Origin: Palaemon carinicauda | Lineage: Eukaryota > Arthropoda > Malacostraca > Decapoda > Palaemonidae | Assembly: GCF_036898095.1 (NCBI RefSeq) | Contig: NC_090745.1 | Span: forward strand, 81,575,516-81,639,515 | DNA length: 64,000 nucleotides | Direction: 5' to 3' | Shown: piece by piece, positions 1-8,074 of the stretch | Numbering within the stretch: position 1 is the stretch's first letter | How the letters are laid out: the number at the start of each line of letters is the position of its first letter | Position numbers and translations under genes: made by a program | The notes under the pieces: generated by a model | Databases searched by the model: none | Told to the model about the DNA's origin: nothing | What the model saw: the letters and a program-made list of their open reading frames with translations, nothing else

Positions 1-2
1 AA

Positions 3-567
3 ACATACCTTCTGCAGCAGTACTCACCATCACCAGCCGCCCGTATAGCAAAGCTTTTTCAGCTCTCGCAACAACCGTTGGGGGACCAAAGGGCTTCGCT
101 TGCCCTCAGGGAAATGACCAGTATCGCTCGCCTTCAACCTGCCGCAGACGGCTCTCCTCGTGAGGTGAACCTACTTTGTGCCCTTTGGATACGCCGTTTA
201 CCCGGACCTATATGCGCTGCCATACCCGATGTCGATAATTTACCCATAAAGGACTTGATGACCAAAGCCGACGCTCTTCTGGACAGCCACTTCAAGACCT
301 CCTTCAACGCCTCCACCCCTGACGAAGAGGAGGCCTATTCAACGTCAACTGAAGCTGACATGAATTCCGTAGGACATACACGCCTACCCCGTGACGTGCC
401 AAAGCGGTGACAAAGCCACCCACCACCCACCAATCGCTCGCGCCCCAACAAACGACTTCTACAGCCACTTACTACCTCCCATCCGCCGCAGTTTTGCTAC
501 TACCACTTCAGATTCGGGGCAACCGCGAAGAAATGTGCCAAGGATTGTCAGTGGCCAAAAAACGTGT
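3..567 (+). pseudogene. gag: Ty3/gypsy gag, 5' truncated, internal stop
   Basis: This is the C-terminal part of a retrotransposon Gag, which packages element RNA in cytoplasmic particles. The reading frame enters from the left edge of the window (first full codon at 3) and hits a TGA at 408-410. The same frame then continues to about 567 and holds a Cys/His motif near 495-550 (CYYH, then CAKDC), of the type placed at the end of arthropod gypsy Gag. A second, inverted gag copy at 4520-4994 matches it closely and reads CAA where this copy has TGA, so the stop is probably a mutation. The pol frame that follows overlaps it in the -1 frame, the usual gypsy arrangement. Identity is by homology to the inverted copy and by the pol gene behind it. 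Confidence 0.75.
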
Positions 568-2467
568 AAGTAGGCCATCGCTCGTGGTGGTGGCCTCCCG
601 TGTTTCTAATCTTTTCTTTTTACATGATGCAGGAACGGGCGTGCGATTTTTGGTAGACACGGGTGCTTGTCGTTCTCTTTTGCCAAGGAAACTCTTCAAG
701 ACACGACGTAGTCTGTCTACATCTGCCGACTTCCGCTTGGTAGCTGCCAACGGATCTGCGATACCCACCTACGGTTACAAGAACCTCACATTATCGTTCG
801 GAAACGGTAAATTCAATTGGAAGTTTCTCGTTGCTGACGTCACATTACCAATCCTCGGTGTGGATTTCCTCTCTCATTTCCACCTTCTGGTAGATGTCGC
901 CCACCGAAGATTGGTCAACGCAGACTCGTACTTGTCAACACCCCTTCAACCCGCCCCCTCTAACCTCGCTCTCCACATCAGCGCACCCACGGATGCCTAC
1001 GCCCATCTCCTCACGTCGTACCCGGAAGTTATCCGTCCAGAACTTTGCCAAACGCCCACGGTTCCTGCCAAGCACGGTATTTATCACCATATCAAGACGA
1101 CGGGACCCCCAGTCTTCGCAAAATTCAGACGTCTGGCACCGGAACGATTGGCAGCCACCAAACAGACATTCGCCGAAATGGAGGAAATGGGCCTTTGCCA
1201 AAAGGCCTCCAGCCCATGGTCGTCACCCTTACACATCGTTCTGAAGAAAGACGGCTCCCTCCGTCCGTGCGGGGATTACAGGCGCCTGAACATGCAAACA
1301 GAACCGGATCACTACCCCCTCCCAAACATTGCCGACGTGACCTCCTACCTGCACAAAGCAAAGGTTTTCTCTACGCTCGACCTCCTGAAGGGGTATTATC
1401 AGGTGCCTATGAACCCAGAAGACATCCCCAAGACCGCCATCACCACTCCGTTTGGTACATACACCTTCAATTACTCCTGTTTTGGCCTTCGTAATGCTGG
1501 GGCAACGTTTCAACGTCTCATGGATGGCATCTTAGGGGACCTCCCTTTCTGTGTATGTTATGTGGACGACATACTTGTGTTCTCCTCCTCAAAAGAGGAA
1601 CACCTCCGTCACCTGCGCATCGTGCTCGTCCGCCTGCAACAAAACGGCCTTGTAGTCCGGTACGACAAGTGTACCTTTGGCGCCAACGAAGTGTCGTTCT
1701 TAGGGCACCGCATCACTCCTGAAGGAGTCCATCCCCTCCCTGAAAAGATAGCAGCCGTTCAGAACTTCCCCGCGCCCTCGACCGTCAAAGCTCTGCAGGA
1801 ATTCTTGGGCATGATCAACTATTATCACCGTTTTCTGCCAGCCATTGCCGCCACTCTTGCTCCCCTCTACGCCTCCCTCAAGGGCAAGCCTAAGGACCTG
1901 AAGTGGGGTCCCCTTCAAGAAGCAGCCTTCTGCAATGCAAAGAAGGCCCTATCAACTGCCGCGGCTCTCACTTTTCCTATCCCACACGCCCCTCTCCTTC
2001 TCTCCACCGATGCCAGCGACATCGCTATTGGTGCAGTACTCGAGCAGGTGGTCAATGGCTCGCCCCGCCCATTGGCCTTCTTCAGCAGAAAACTGTCCAA
2101 GGCAGAATCGGGTTATTCTACCTTCGATCGAGAATTGCTGGCAGTGCACTTGGCTGTCCATCACTTTCGTCATTTCTTAGAAGGTACGCCCTTCGTCATT
2201 CGCACAGACCACATGCCTCTGGTGCACGCCTTCACTCAACAGTCTGACGCCTGGTCCGCCCGTCAATGCCGACATCTCTCCGCCGTGGCTGAATACAATT
2301 GCACCCTTCAATACGTCCCTTGGAAAATGAATCCCGTTGCCGATGCCCTGTCAAGAAACACGTTGGCTGCCGTTCAACTGGAATTGAATTACAACGCCCT
2401 GGCTGAAGCCAAACGACAGGATCCAGAGTATCAAGCATGTAGGACATCCTGCACGTCCCTCCGTTGA
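407..2467 (+). CDS. pol: Ty3/gypsy pol: protease, reverse transcriptase, RNase H
   Basis: This is the first part of a Ty3/gypsy polyprotein that copies element RNA into cDNA. Domains in order are: an aspartic protease with VDTGA (Asp at residue 84), a reverse transcriptase with STLDLLKGYYQV and the catalytic YVDD at residues 385-388 (nt 1559-1570), and RNase H with STDASD, ELLAVHLA and RTDHMPL. The first Met at 407 is not a proven start, because expression is normally by -1 frameshift from gag. The frame ends at a TGA (2465-2467), but the same frame continues directly into integrase, so the stop is a nonsense mutation inside one pol gene. Autonomous activity is unlikely. Family assignment is secure. 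Confidence 0.93.
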   Translation: MTKPPTTHQSLAPQQTTSTATYYLPSAAVLLLPLQIRGNREEMCQGLSVAKKRVSRPSLVVVASRVSNLFFLHDAGTGVRFLVDTGACRSLLPRKLFKTRRSLSTSADFRLVAANGSAIPTYGYKNLTLSFGNGKFNWKFLVADVTLPILGVDFLSHFHLLVDVAHRRLVNADSYLSTPLQPAPSNLALHISAPTDAYAHLLTSYPEVIRPELCQTPTVPAKHGIYHHIKTTGPPVFAKFRRLAPERLAATKQTFAEMEEMGLCQKASSPWSSPLHIVLKKDGSLRPCGDYRRLNMQTEPDHYPLPNIADVTSYLHKAKVFSTLDLLKGYYQVPMNPEDIPKTAITTPFGTYTFNYSCFGLRNAGATFQRLMDGILGDLPFCVCYVDDILVFSSSKEEHLRHLRIVLVRLQQNGLVVRYDKCTFGANEVSFLGHRITPEGVHPLPEKIAAVQNFPAPSTVKALQEFLGMINYYHRFLPAIAATLAPLYASLKGKPKDLKWGPLQEAAFCNAKKALSTAAALTFPIPHAPLLLSTDASDIAIGAVLEQVVNGSPRPLAFFSRKLSKAESGYSTFDRELLAVHLAVHHFRHFLEGTPFVIRTDHMPLVHAFTQQSDAWSARQCRHLSAVAEYNCTLQYVPWKMNPVADALSRNTLAAVQLELNYNALAEAKRQDPEYQACRTSCTSLR

Positions 2468-3574
2468 GAAGACTTCCCCCTCGACGACTCTAACACCACC
2501 CTCCTCTGTGACGTCAGTACTGGCAGACCGCGACCTTGGATTCCTGCTCCCATGCGCCGACAGGTGTTTGATTTCATTCACGGCCTTTCACATCCCTCGT
2601 GCCGTTCTACTGCACAGCTGCTGAAGGCAAAGTTCATTTGGCACGGCATTTCTAAGGATGCTAAGGATTGGGTCCGCGCCTGTACTTCTTGCCAAACTTC
2701 CAAAGTACATCGACACACGGATTCAGGAGTGGGCACCTTTCCTCAACCTCAGCGTCGTTTCGCACACATTCACGTTGACGTTGTAGGCCCTCTACCCACA
2801 TCACAAGGACATCGTTACCTGTTTACCATCATAGACCGCTCCACTCGTTGGCCTGAAGCCATTCCCATGGAAACTGCAACGTCCGCCTCATGTACATCTG
2901 CCTTACTCTCTGGATGGATTGCAAGATTTGGTATCCCTGAACATATTACTTCTGACAGGGGAACCACTTTCACCTCTCAATTGTGGACGTCATTAGCGAA
3001 TCTCCTGGGCATCACCCTACATCAGACAACGGCCTACAACCCCGCTGCCAATGGAATGGTTGAACGTTTTCATCGCACCTTCAAAGCAGCTTTGATGTCC
3101 CGCTGCAAGGATTGCATCTGGTTTACTCAGCTTCCCTGGGTCCTCCTGAGACTAAGGACCACTCCTAAAGACGCCCTCAACGTCTTGGCAGCTGAAATGG
3201 TGTATGGCGACCCGTTGGTCGTCCCTGTCGAATTTTTTCCTTCTACAACCTCCTCCGACGATCTCCAGCGCATACGTCACGTCGTGGGAAAATTTACTCC
3301 GTGCCGCCAGACTTACAAGCCCCCAGCGAAGCATCACATACCAACAGACTTGCACTCTATAACGCACGTCTTCCTGCATAACGACACTAGCAAGCCACCG
3401 CTAATGCCCCCTTACACGGGCCCTTTCCTTGTGATCCGACGCAGTACGAAAGCATTCCTACTAAACATTCGTGGCAAAGAAGATTGGGTCTCCATTGATC
3501 GTCTAAAACCTGCTTATCTTCTGCCAGATGACCCGCCTACAGTTCACCTCTCTAGATCAGGGCGCCCTATTTAA
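2468..3574 (+). CDS. Ty3/gypsy integrase (pol continuation after nonsense codon)
   Basis: This is the integrase half of the same pol frame, which inserts element cDNA into the chromosome. It shows an HHCC zinc-binding region (HGLSHPSC ... ACTSC, about 2577-2690). The catalytic D,D35E core follows: Asp in HVDVVGPL, Asp in TSDRGTTF, and Glu in NGMVERFHR. The first ATG after the stop is at 2552, but homology is continuous with the upstream RNase H, so this is not a separate gene. The protein ends in LSRSGRPI just before a G-rich polypurine tract and the LTR, as expected. I see no chromodomain. Confidence 0.92.
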   Translation, partial: EDFPLDDSNTTLLCDVSTGRPRPWIPAPMRRQVFDFIHGLSHPSCRSTAQLLKAKFIWHGISKDAKDWVRACTSCQTSKVHRHTDSGVGTFPQPQRRFAHIHVDVVGPLPTSQGHRYLFTIIDRSTRWPEAIPMETATSASCTSALLSGWIARFGIPEHITSDRGTTFTSQLWTSLANLLGITLHQTTAYNPAANGMVERFHRTFKAALMSRCKDCIWFTQLPWVLLRLRTTPKDALNVLAAEMVYGDPLVVPVEFFPSTTSSDDLQRIRHVVGKFTPCRQTYKPPAKHHIPTDLHSITHVFLHNDTSKPPLMPPYTGPFLVIRRSTKAFLLNIRGKEDWVSIDRLKPAYLLPDDPPTVHLSRSGRPI

Positions 3575-3594
3575 CATGTACAGTATGTCATTTT

Positions 3595-3864
3595 TAGGGG
3601 GGGAGCCATATACCAACCTTGTGTCACACGATCGTACATAAATTATTTTGTATATATTATGCTTGTATCTGCGCTCTTCCCTCGCACTAAAAAGAACCTG
3701 AATAAACATGTCTCCGTTTTTCCTCTGTAACATTGTCTGTCTTGTGAACATGAACATTCCTGTTGCCTTGAGGTTTTGTATGTAAAGGAGAGTGTTCTTT
3801 AATAAAATTACTCAGTTGATTGCTTCCTGCCTTTGAGTCACAACCTTTCTCTCGGCCCGTCACA
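3595..3864 (+). repeat. 3' LTR of the Ty3/gypsy element
   Basis: A polypurine run (a long G stretch at about 3597-3604) follows the pol stop. The segment after it contains AATAAA signals near 3700 and 3801 and ends in CTCTCGGCCCGTCACA. The same terminal sequence occurs beside a primer-binding site in the inverted copy at 4995-5073, which fixes the right end at 3864. The left LTR border is approximate because the 5' LTR is outside the window. Confidence 0.65.
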
Positions 3865-3951
3865 ATTGCAATAACTAGCAGGCTGTTTTTTTTTTTTCCT
3901 ATTCTATGGTTCCTCTGACTTGTTTTAATCCAATCCTGTCAATATAGATTC

Positions 3952-3952
<1 letters not shown>

Positions 3953-4012
<60 letters not shown>
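3953..4012. repeat. (ATT)n microsatellite
   Basis: About 20 uninterrupted copies of a three-base AT-rich unit, followed by a degenerate GTT/GTA-rich tail to about 4050. Confidence 0.97.
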
Positions 4013-4013
<1 letters not shown>

Positions 4014-4084
4014 GTTGTTGTAGTAGTATCATTATCATTATCGTTGTTGTTTTTGTCATTGTTTATTAGAAGTTGCAAAAAATT

Positions 4085-4499
4085 TAAATAATTAGTGTGA
4101 TAGAAGAAAAAACAGAGATGATGAGAATGGAATATGCAATGGACGATGAAATATCATTGGAAGGAGAAATGATTAATGATGCAGAATCCTTGAGTAATTT
4201 TGGGAACTATGATCTCCAATACAGGGTCATTAGAATTTGAGTTTAGTGAAAGATTGAAAAAAGCAAACCAAACACTGGCTAGGTGTAGTAAAATTTGGAA
4301 ATCAAATCGTATGAAATTACATATAAAAATCAAACTACATGTCAGTTTAGTGAGATCGGTGTTACTGTATGGACATGAGTCGTGGTATGGCAATGAAACA
4401 ATCTCCAATACATTTGGCCAATTTGAGAACAAAGCCTTCAGAAGAATATTGGGAGTTAAATTGCAGGACAGGATTAGAAATGAAACCATAAGAGAGATT
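4085..4499 (+). pseudogene. LINE reverse transcriptase C-terminal fragment, left part
   Basis: The translation contains ILGTMISNTGSLE, then SKIWKS, SLVRSVLLYGHESW and FRRILGVK. This order is typical of the region after the RT core in non-LTR retrotransposon polyproteins of arthropods. There is no start and no upstream RT core, so it is a 5'-truncated copy. The frame is cut at 4499 by the insert at 4500-5073 and resumes at 5074. Known family pattern; the clade (RTE- or Jockey-like) is not settled from this fragment. Confidence 0.75.
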
Positions 4500-4566
4500 T
4501 GTGATGGGCCGTAAGAGAGTGGTGGATGATGGGTGGCTTTGTTGCCGCTCCGGCTCGTCCCGGGGT

Positions 4567-4660
4567 AGGCGTGTGTGTCTTACGGCATTCATAGGCCTAC
4601 GGCATTCATAGGCGTGTGTGTCCTACGGCATTCAAAGGCGTGTGTGTCCTACGGCATTCA
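4567..4660. repeat. Tandem repeat, about 26 bp x 3-4
   Basis: Units of GGCGTGTGTGTCCTACGGCA plus six bases recur, one of them shortened. The single-copy equivalent lies in the gag of the first element near 365-390, so the expansion arose within this insert. Confidence 0.8.
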
Positions 4661-4673
4661 CTTCAGCTTCGGT

Positions 4674-4981
4674 TTAAGTTGAATAGGTGTCCTCTTCATC
4701 AGGAGTGGAGGCATTGATGGAGGTTTTGAAGGTCATGAAGTGGCTGTCCATAAGGGCATGAAGTAGGTTCACCTCAAGAGGAGAGCCGTGTGCGGCAGGT
4801 TGCAGGCGAGTGATACTGGTCATTTTCCCGAGGGTGAGCGAAGCCCTTGGGTCCACCAACGGTTGTTGAGAGAGCTGAAAAAGCTTTGCTATACGGGCGG
4901 CAGGCGACGGCGAGTACTGTTGCAGAAGGTATGCTTTGAGGGCGTCATAGTAACGGTGAGAGGCGGGAGGAGCGAGTCGCT
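4674..4981 (-). pseudogene. Ty3/gypsy gag fragment in the inverted insert
   Basis: The minus-strand translation shares long stretches with the gag at 3-410, such as ARIAKLFQLSQQPL, MTSI.RLQPAA and NASTPDEE. It keeps the gag N-terminal side, including VTPERLAPP, which the first copy lost beyond the window edge. An internal deletion removes the middle, and a short tandem repeat (4567-4660) sits where the downstream part should follow. It is a fragment with no independent function. Confidence 0.8.
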
Positions 4982-4993
4982 CCGGGGTCACCA
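4982..4993 (-). other. tRNA primer-binding site of the gypsy insert
   Basis: On the minus strand the LTR end ..GTCACA is followed, one base later, by TGGTGACCCCGG. This is the complement of a tRNA 3' end with CCA. The position and the leading TGG are those of an LTR-retrotransposon primer-binding site. I do not assign the tRNA. Confidence 0.7.
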
Positions 4994-4994
4994 A

Positions 4995-5073
4995 TGTGAC
5001 GGGCCGAGAGAAGGTTGTGACTCAGTTGCTTTCAACCCGTCTCTGAGTCACAACCTTCTCTCGGCCCGTCACA
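4995..5073 (-). repeat. 79-bp LTR-like end, almost wholly palindromic
   Basis: Positions 4996-5025 and 5043-5072 are perfect 30-bp inverted repeats around a 17-bp spacer. The unit begins TG and ends CA in either orientation. The same arrangement is partly visible at the end of the 3' LTR of the first element (about 3810-3864), where only the right arm is kept. Confidence 0.85.
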
Positions 5074-5370
5074 GATTACTCGAGGGCCATATGTGAATGA
5101 CATAATGATGAAGGGTAGATGGAGATGGGTTGGTCATGCTCTTCACACTCCCCCAAAAGAGAGTGGTTCACCAAATGTTTAACTGGGCTCCACAAGGCAC
5201 TAGAAGAGTTGGAAGTCCCAGGTCTACATGGCTGAGAACTATGAAGCGTGAAGTAGGAGATGATGAGTGGAGAAGTATTGAATTAAAAGCTCAAGATAGA
5301 GATGACTGACGAAATCTAAACGAGGCCTTTTGCGTCAATAGGCGTAGGAAGAGATGAGGATGATGATGAA
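5074..5370 (+). pseudogene. LINE RT C-terminal fragment, right part
   Basis: The frame resumes with TRGPYVNDIMMKGRWRWVGHAL, the WVGH-type motif that follows the region at 4085-4499 in arthropod non-LTR retrotransposon proteins. Frameshifts and stops follow quickly. The two halves are collinear across the inserted block. Confidence 0.7.
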
Positions 5371-5797
5371 TTAGTGTGATTCTCGTTACTATCCTACAAC
5401 TAATGCCATATTTTGATCGTCAGTCTGTAAAAGATAAGATAGTATAGTATGGGATTAGCCATATCTAATCTTTTACATCTAACCAATATATATCAAAGCT
5501 GTCGTTTTTAGAAGTAACTTACGAGTTATTACAAAAGTATCGGCCAAATGCTGAATTGCTTGCAAGGCTCACTTTATGCAGATAAACTCCTGAGAATTAT
5601 ATAAATAACACATGTGTTTAAAGACCCGAGTAATTCGAATAATGCCGAATTCACACTCACTCAAATTAGTAATTTTTGGTAATCAATTATAACGAATGAT
5701 GATTTATATAATTAGAATTTTACAAAACACACTTGAAGGACTTATTACTTGAGTTGACATTTTAAACATGAAGACGTTTGGGGGGAAAATTCACGGT

Positions 5798-5800
<3 letters not shown>
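5371..5800. other. No feature seen
   Basis: AT-rich sequence with no open frame worth reporting and no recognisable repeat end. Confidence 0.6.

Positions 5801-5879
<79 letters not shown>
5801..5879. repeat. (GA)n microsatellite
   Basis: An almost pure dinucleotide run of about 39 units. Open frames across it on both strands are artefacts of the repeat. Confidence 0.98.
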
Positions 5880-5882
<3 letters not shown>

Positions 5883-6135
5883 GAACTGATTAATAGTTCG
5901 TCAATATGTATACCATCAGACAAGGAATCAGTTACACAAAGAGATGAAAATACCGGGAAAAAAATTAATCTCAAGTGCTAGCCATTAGCATGAATTTTCT
6001 ACCCTGTCATTAATTTATCAAATTTAATTACTTTCTCTTGATGATAAGAAATTACCGTAGTGATTACCAAGTAGTTTTTTGTCATCTTATGCTACACGTT
6101 AGTGATAGCAAGAGCTCTATTTGTATTTGTTATTA

Positions 6136-6484
6136 TCTTTTCCAACTTCGTTGCGGAGGTTGCTTTTATAGGCGTATGCTTGGACGTCTGTTTGTGTGTT
6201 TGTGATTTGTATTTGTGATTTGCATAACTCAAAAACTATTTGACCGATTCTCATGAAATTTTGATGAGATGATTGGCCATGATCTAAGGATAATTTGATT
6301 AGATTTTTGGAGTGACTGGGTCAATGGTCAAAGGAAAACAAAAGGTCAAAAACATCTGTTTGCTATATTGTGGTAAGTTTTATCCGATTTGCATGAAACT
6401 AGTGCTAAAATGTGCATAATTCAGTTGTCTATCTTGTTATATGGTGTTGGCGAAGGTATGCACTCTACCGAGTGCTCATTCTAG
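6136..6484 (+). mobile_element. Helitron-like non-autonomous element
   Basis: The right end has a perfect hairpin (GCACTC, loop TACC, GAGTGC at 6460-6475), five bases, then CTAG at 6481-6484 followed by T. This fits the Helitron 3' signature of hairpin plus CTRR before T. A candidate 5' TC lies at 6136-6137 after an A, giving the A/T target context. There is no coding capacity. The 3' end is better supported than the 5' end. Confidence 0.45.
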
Positions 6485-6638
6485 TTTCATTCTAGTTTAA
6501 TTTTCTTTCAAAGCTTCCTAACGTTAATGGCTAAGATTGGTTTTTTTGCAAAGATTACCATGGACAGGATATTGCAAATTTATATACAATTACAGGAAAA
6601 CTAGTAGTAAAATTGGTAAAAACAAGCAATTAAAGGAA

Positions 6639-6641
<3 letters not shown>

Positions 6642-6730
<89 letters not shown>
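6642..6730. repeat. (CT)n microsatellite
   Basis: About 44 CT units. The coding frames over it are spurious. Confidence 0.98.
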
Positions 6731-6731
<1 letters not shown>

Positions 6732-7100
6732 AAAGGCAGAGGAGAGAGGAGCTATAATGAACCTTGTCCCTTAAAACCAATGACAGTTACGCGTATCAAT
6801 CCTATAGGTATACAGGAAGGAGCATGATAGAATTCGGCTGTTGTGTGATGCATGGCAGGAACTAAGTGGACATGGACATGGGGTTAATTCAAGACCTACG
6901 GAAAGATTCCATCTCTAAGTTGACGTATCCTCCTATCTAGTGGCATCCTGTTGTGAGGAAGACTCTCGTGAAAGTCTAGAGGATGCGAATCTTAAAGATT
7001 CAGCAATCTTCATAGGGAAGATATACTAATTAGGTTTACTTTTTAAGTAATAAAACTTTTATGCGGAGTAAAGAAAGCAGAGTGTATCGTTGGTAATGAA

Positions 7101-7114
7101 TGTACACATACACG

Positions 7115-7207
<93 letters not shown>
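7101..7207. repeat. (CA)n-(TA)n compound microsatellite
   Basis: A short CA tract runs into about 34 TA units. It produces a false Tyr/Ile frame on the minus strand. Confidence 0.97.
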
Positions 7208-7210
<3 letters not shown>

Positions 7211-7589
7211 GTATTATAGCCGCGAAAGGAAAAATGAAAAAGACTTGATTGGAGTTAGTACTTTCATCCACTCAGGACATTATCAAACTCAGAAATGAGA
7301 ATACATATACGAAGACATCGTATTTATACAGGAGAAGGGGACCCAACAGCTGTCAGTTTCTTAATAATTCCGGAAAAGTCAGATTTTAGATAAAAGGATA
7401 ATACTGGATTAACGGAAAACAAACCTGGGCTTAGATTCAAATTTCTACCTTGAGTACAGGAGATTAAAAAGGATTCAACAATATTCCTTTGGAAATAGTC
7501 ATTTACATGGATTACTTTTTCCGCCTTTGACCAACCAATTCTGTGACTTGACTCTAACCAGTGGGAGGCCAAGGCATTATTAGAGAACC

Positions 7590-8022
7590 CCTGGAGACGA
7601 CCATCCTGTACATTCAGATCTTCCCGGATAGTTCCATCCTGTCCGTAATACTAGACATGTAGTTGATACTAATAGTCAGGCCTTCTCCTTCGTGAGGCTC
7701 AATACTACACAGTATTCTAGAAGTTTTATTCCAGCTGTGACCAATTTGTGGAAGTATCTTCCTGATTGGGTAGTTGAATCAGTAGAACTTCAAAAGTTCA
7801 GCAAATGTGTTTTATGTTGAAACGGCTGACATAAGTCCTTTTATAGTTTATATATGAAATATCTGTTTTAATGGTGTTAATGTTTTTAAAATATTTTATC
7901 TTAATTATTCATTACCTCTTATATTGTTTATTTATTTCCTTTCCTCACTGCACTATTTTTCCTTGTTGGAGCCCTTGAGCTTATAGCATCCTGCTTTTCC
8001 AACTAGGGTTGCAGCTTAGCTA

Positions 8023-8073
<51 letters not shown>
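7590..8073 (+). mobile_element. LINE 3' end with (TAA)n tail
   Basis: A decayed frame reads NTTQYSRSFIPAVTNLW and then VVESVELQKFSK, the C-terminus of CR1/Jockey-type RT proteins (pattern RSF.P...LWN.LP). An A/T-rich 3' UTR follows, then CTTTTCCAACTAGGGTTG, and finally a pure (TAA)n run at about 8024-8073. A second copy of the UTR motif is at 34567-34605. This tail type is common in shrimp genomes as I know them. The copy is strongly 5' truncated. Confidence 0.75.

Positions 8074-8074
<1 letters not shown>

Larger units (their letters stand above)
4500..5073 (-). mobile_element. Short inverted gypsy-derived insert with GATT target duplication
   Basis: This 574-bp block starts TGTGATGGGCC and ends GGCCCGTCACA, and GATT flanks it on both sides (4496-4499 and 5074-5077). 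On the minus strand it reads: 79-bp LTR-like end (4995-5073), primer-binding site, gag fragment, then a remnant of the other LTR (about 4500-4520). The gag fragment matches the element at the window start but lacks about 35 codons between its NLLxAL and MDSHF segments. It therefore looks like a TRIM-like (miniature) or deletion-derived gypsy copy that landed in the LINE fragment. It cannot encode its own enzymes. Confidence 0.75.

Noticed and set aside
5762..5981. Open frames of Ser/Leu or Arg/Glu repeats on both strands
   Set aside because: They are translations of the (GA)n microsatellite and its edges. The same applies to 6537-6827, 7059-7271 and 8016-8213.
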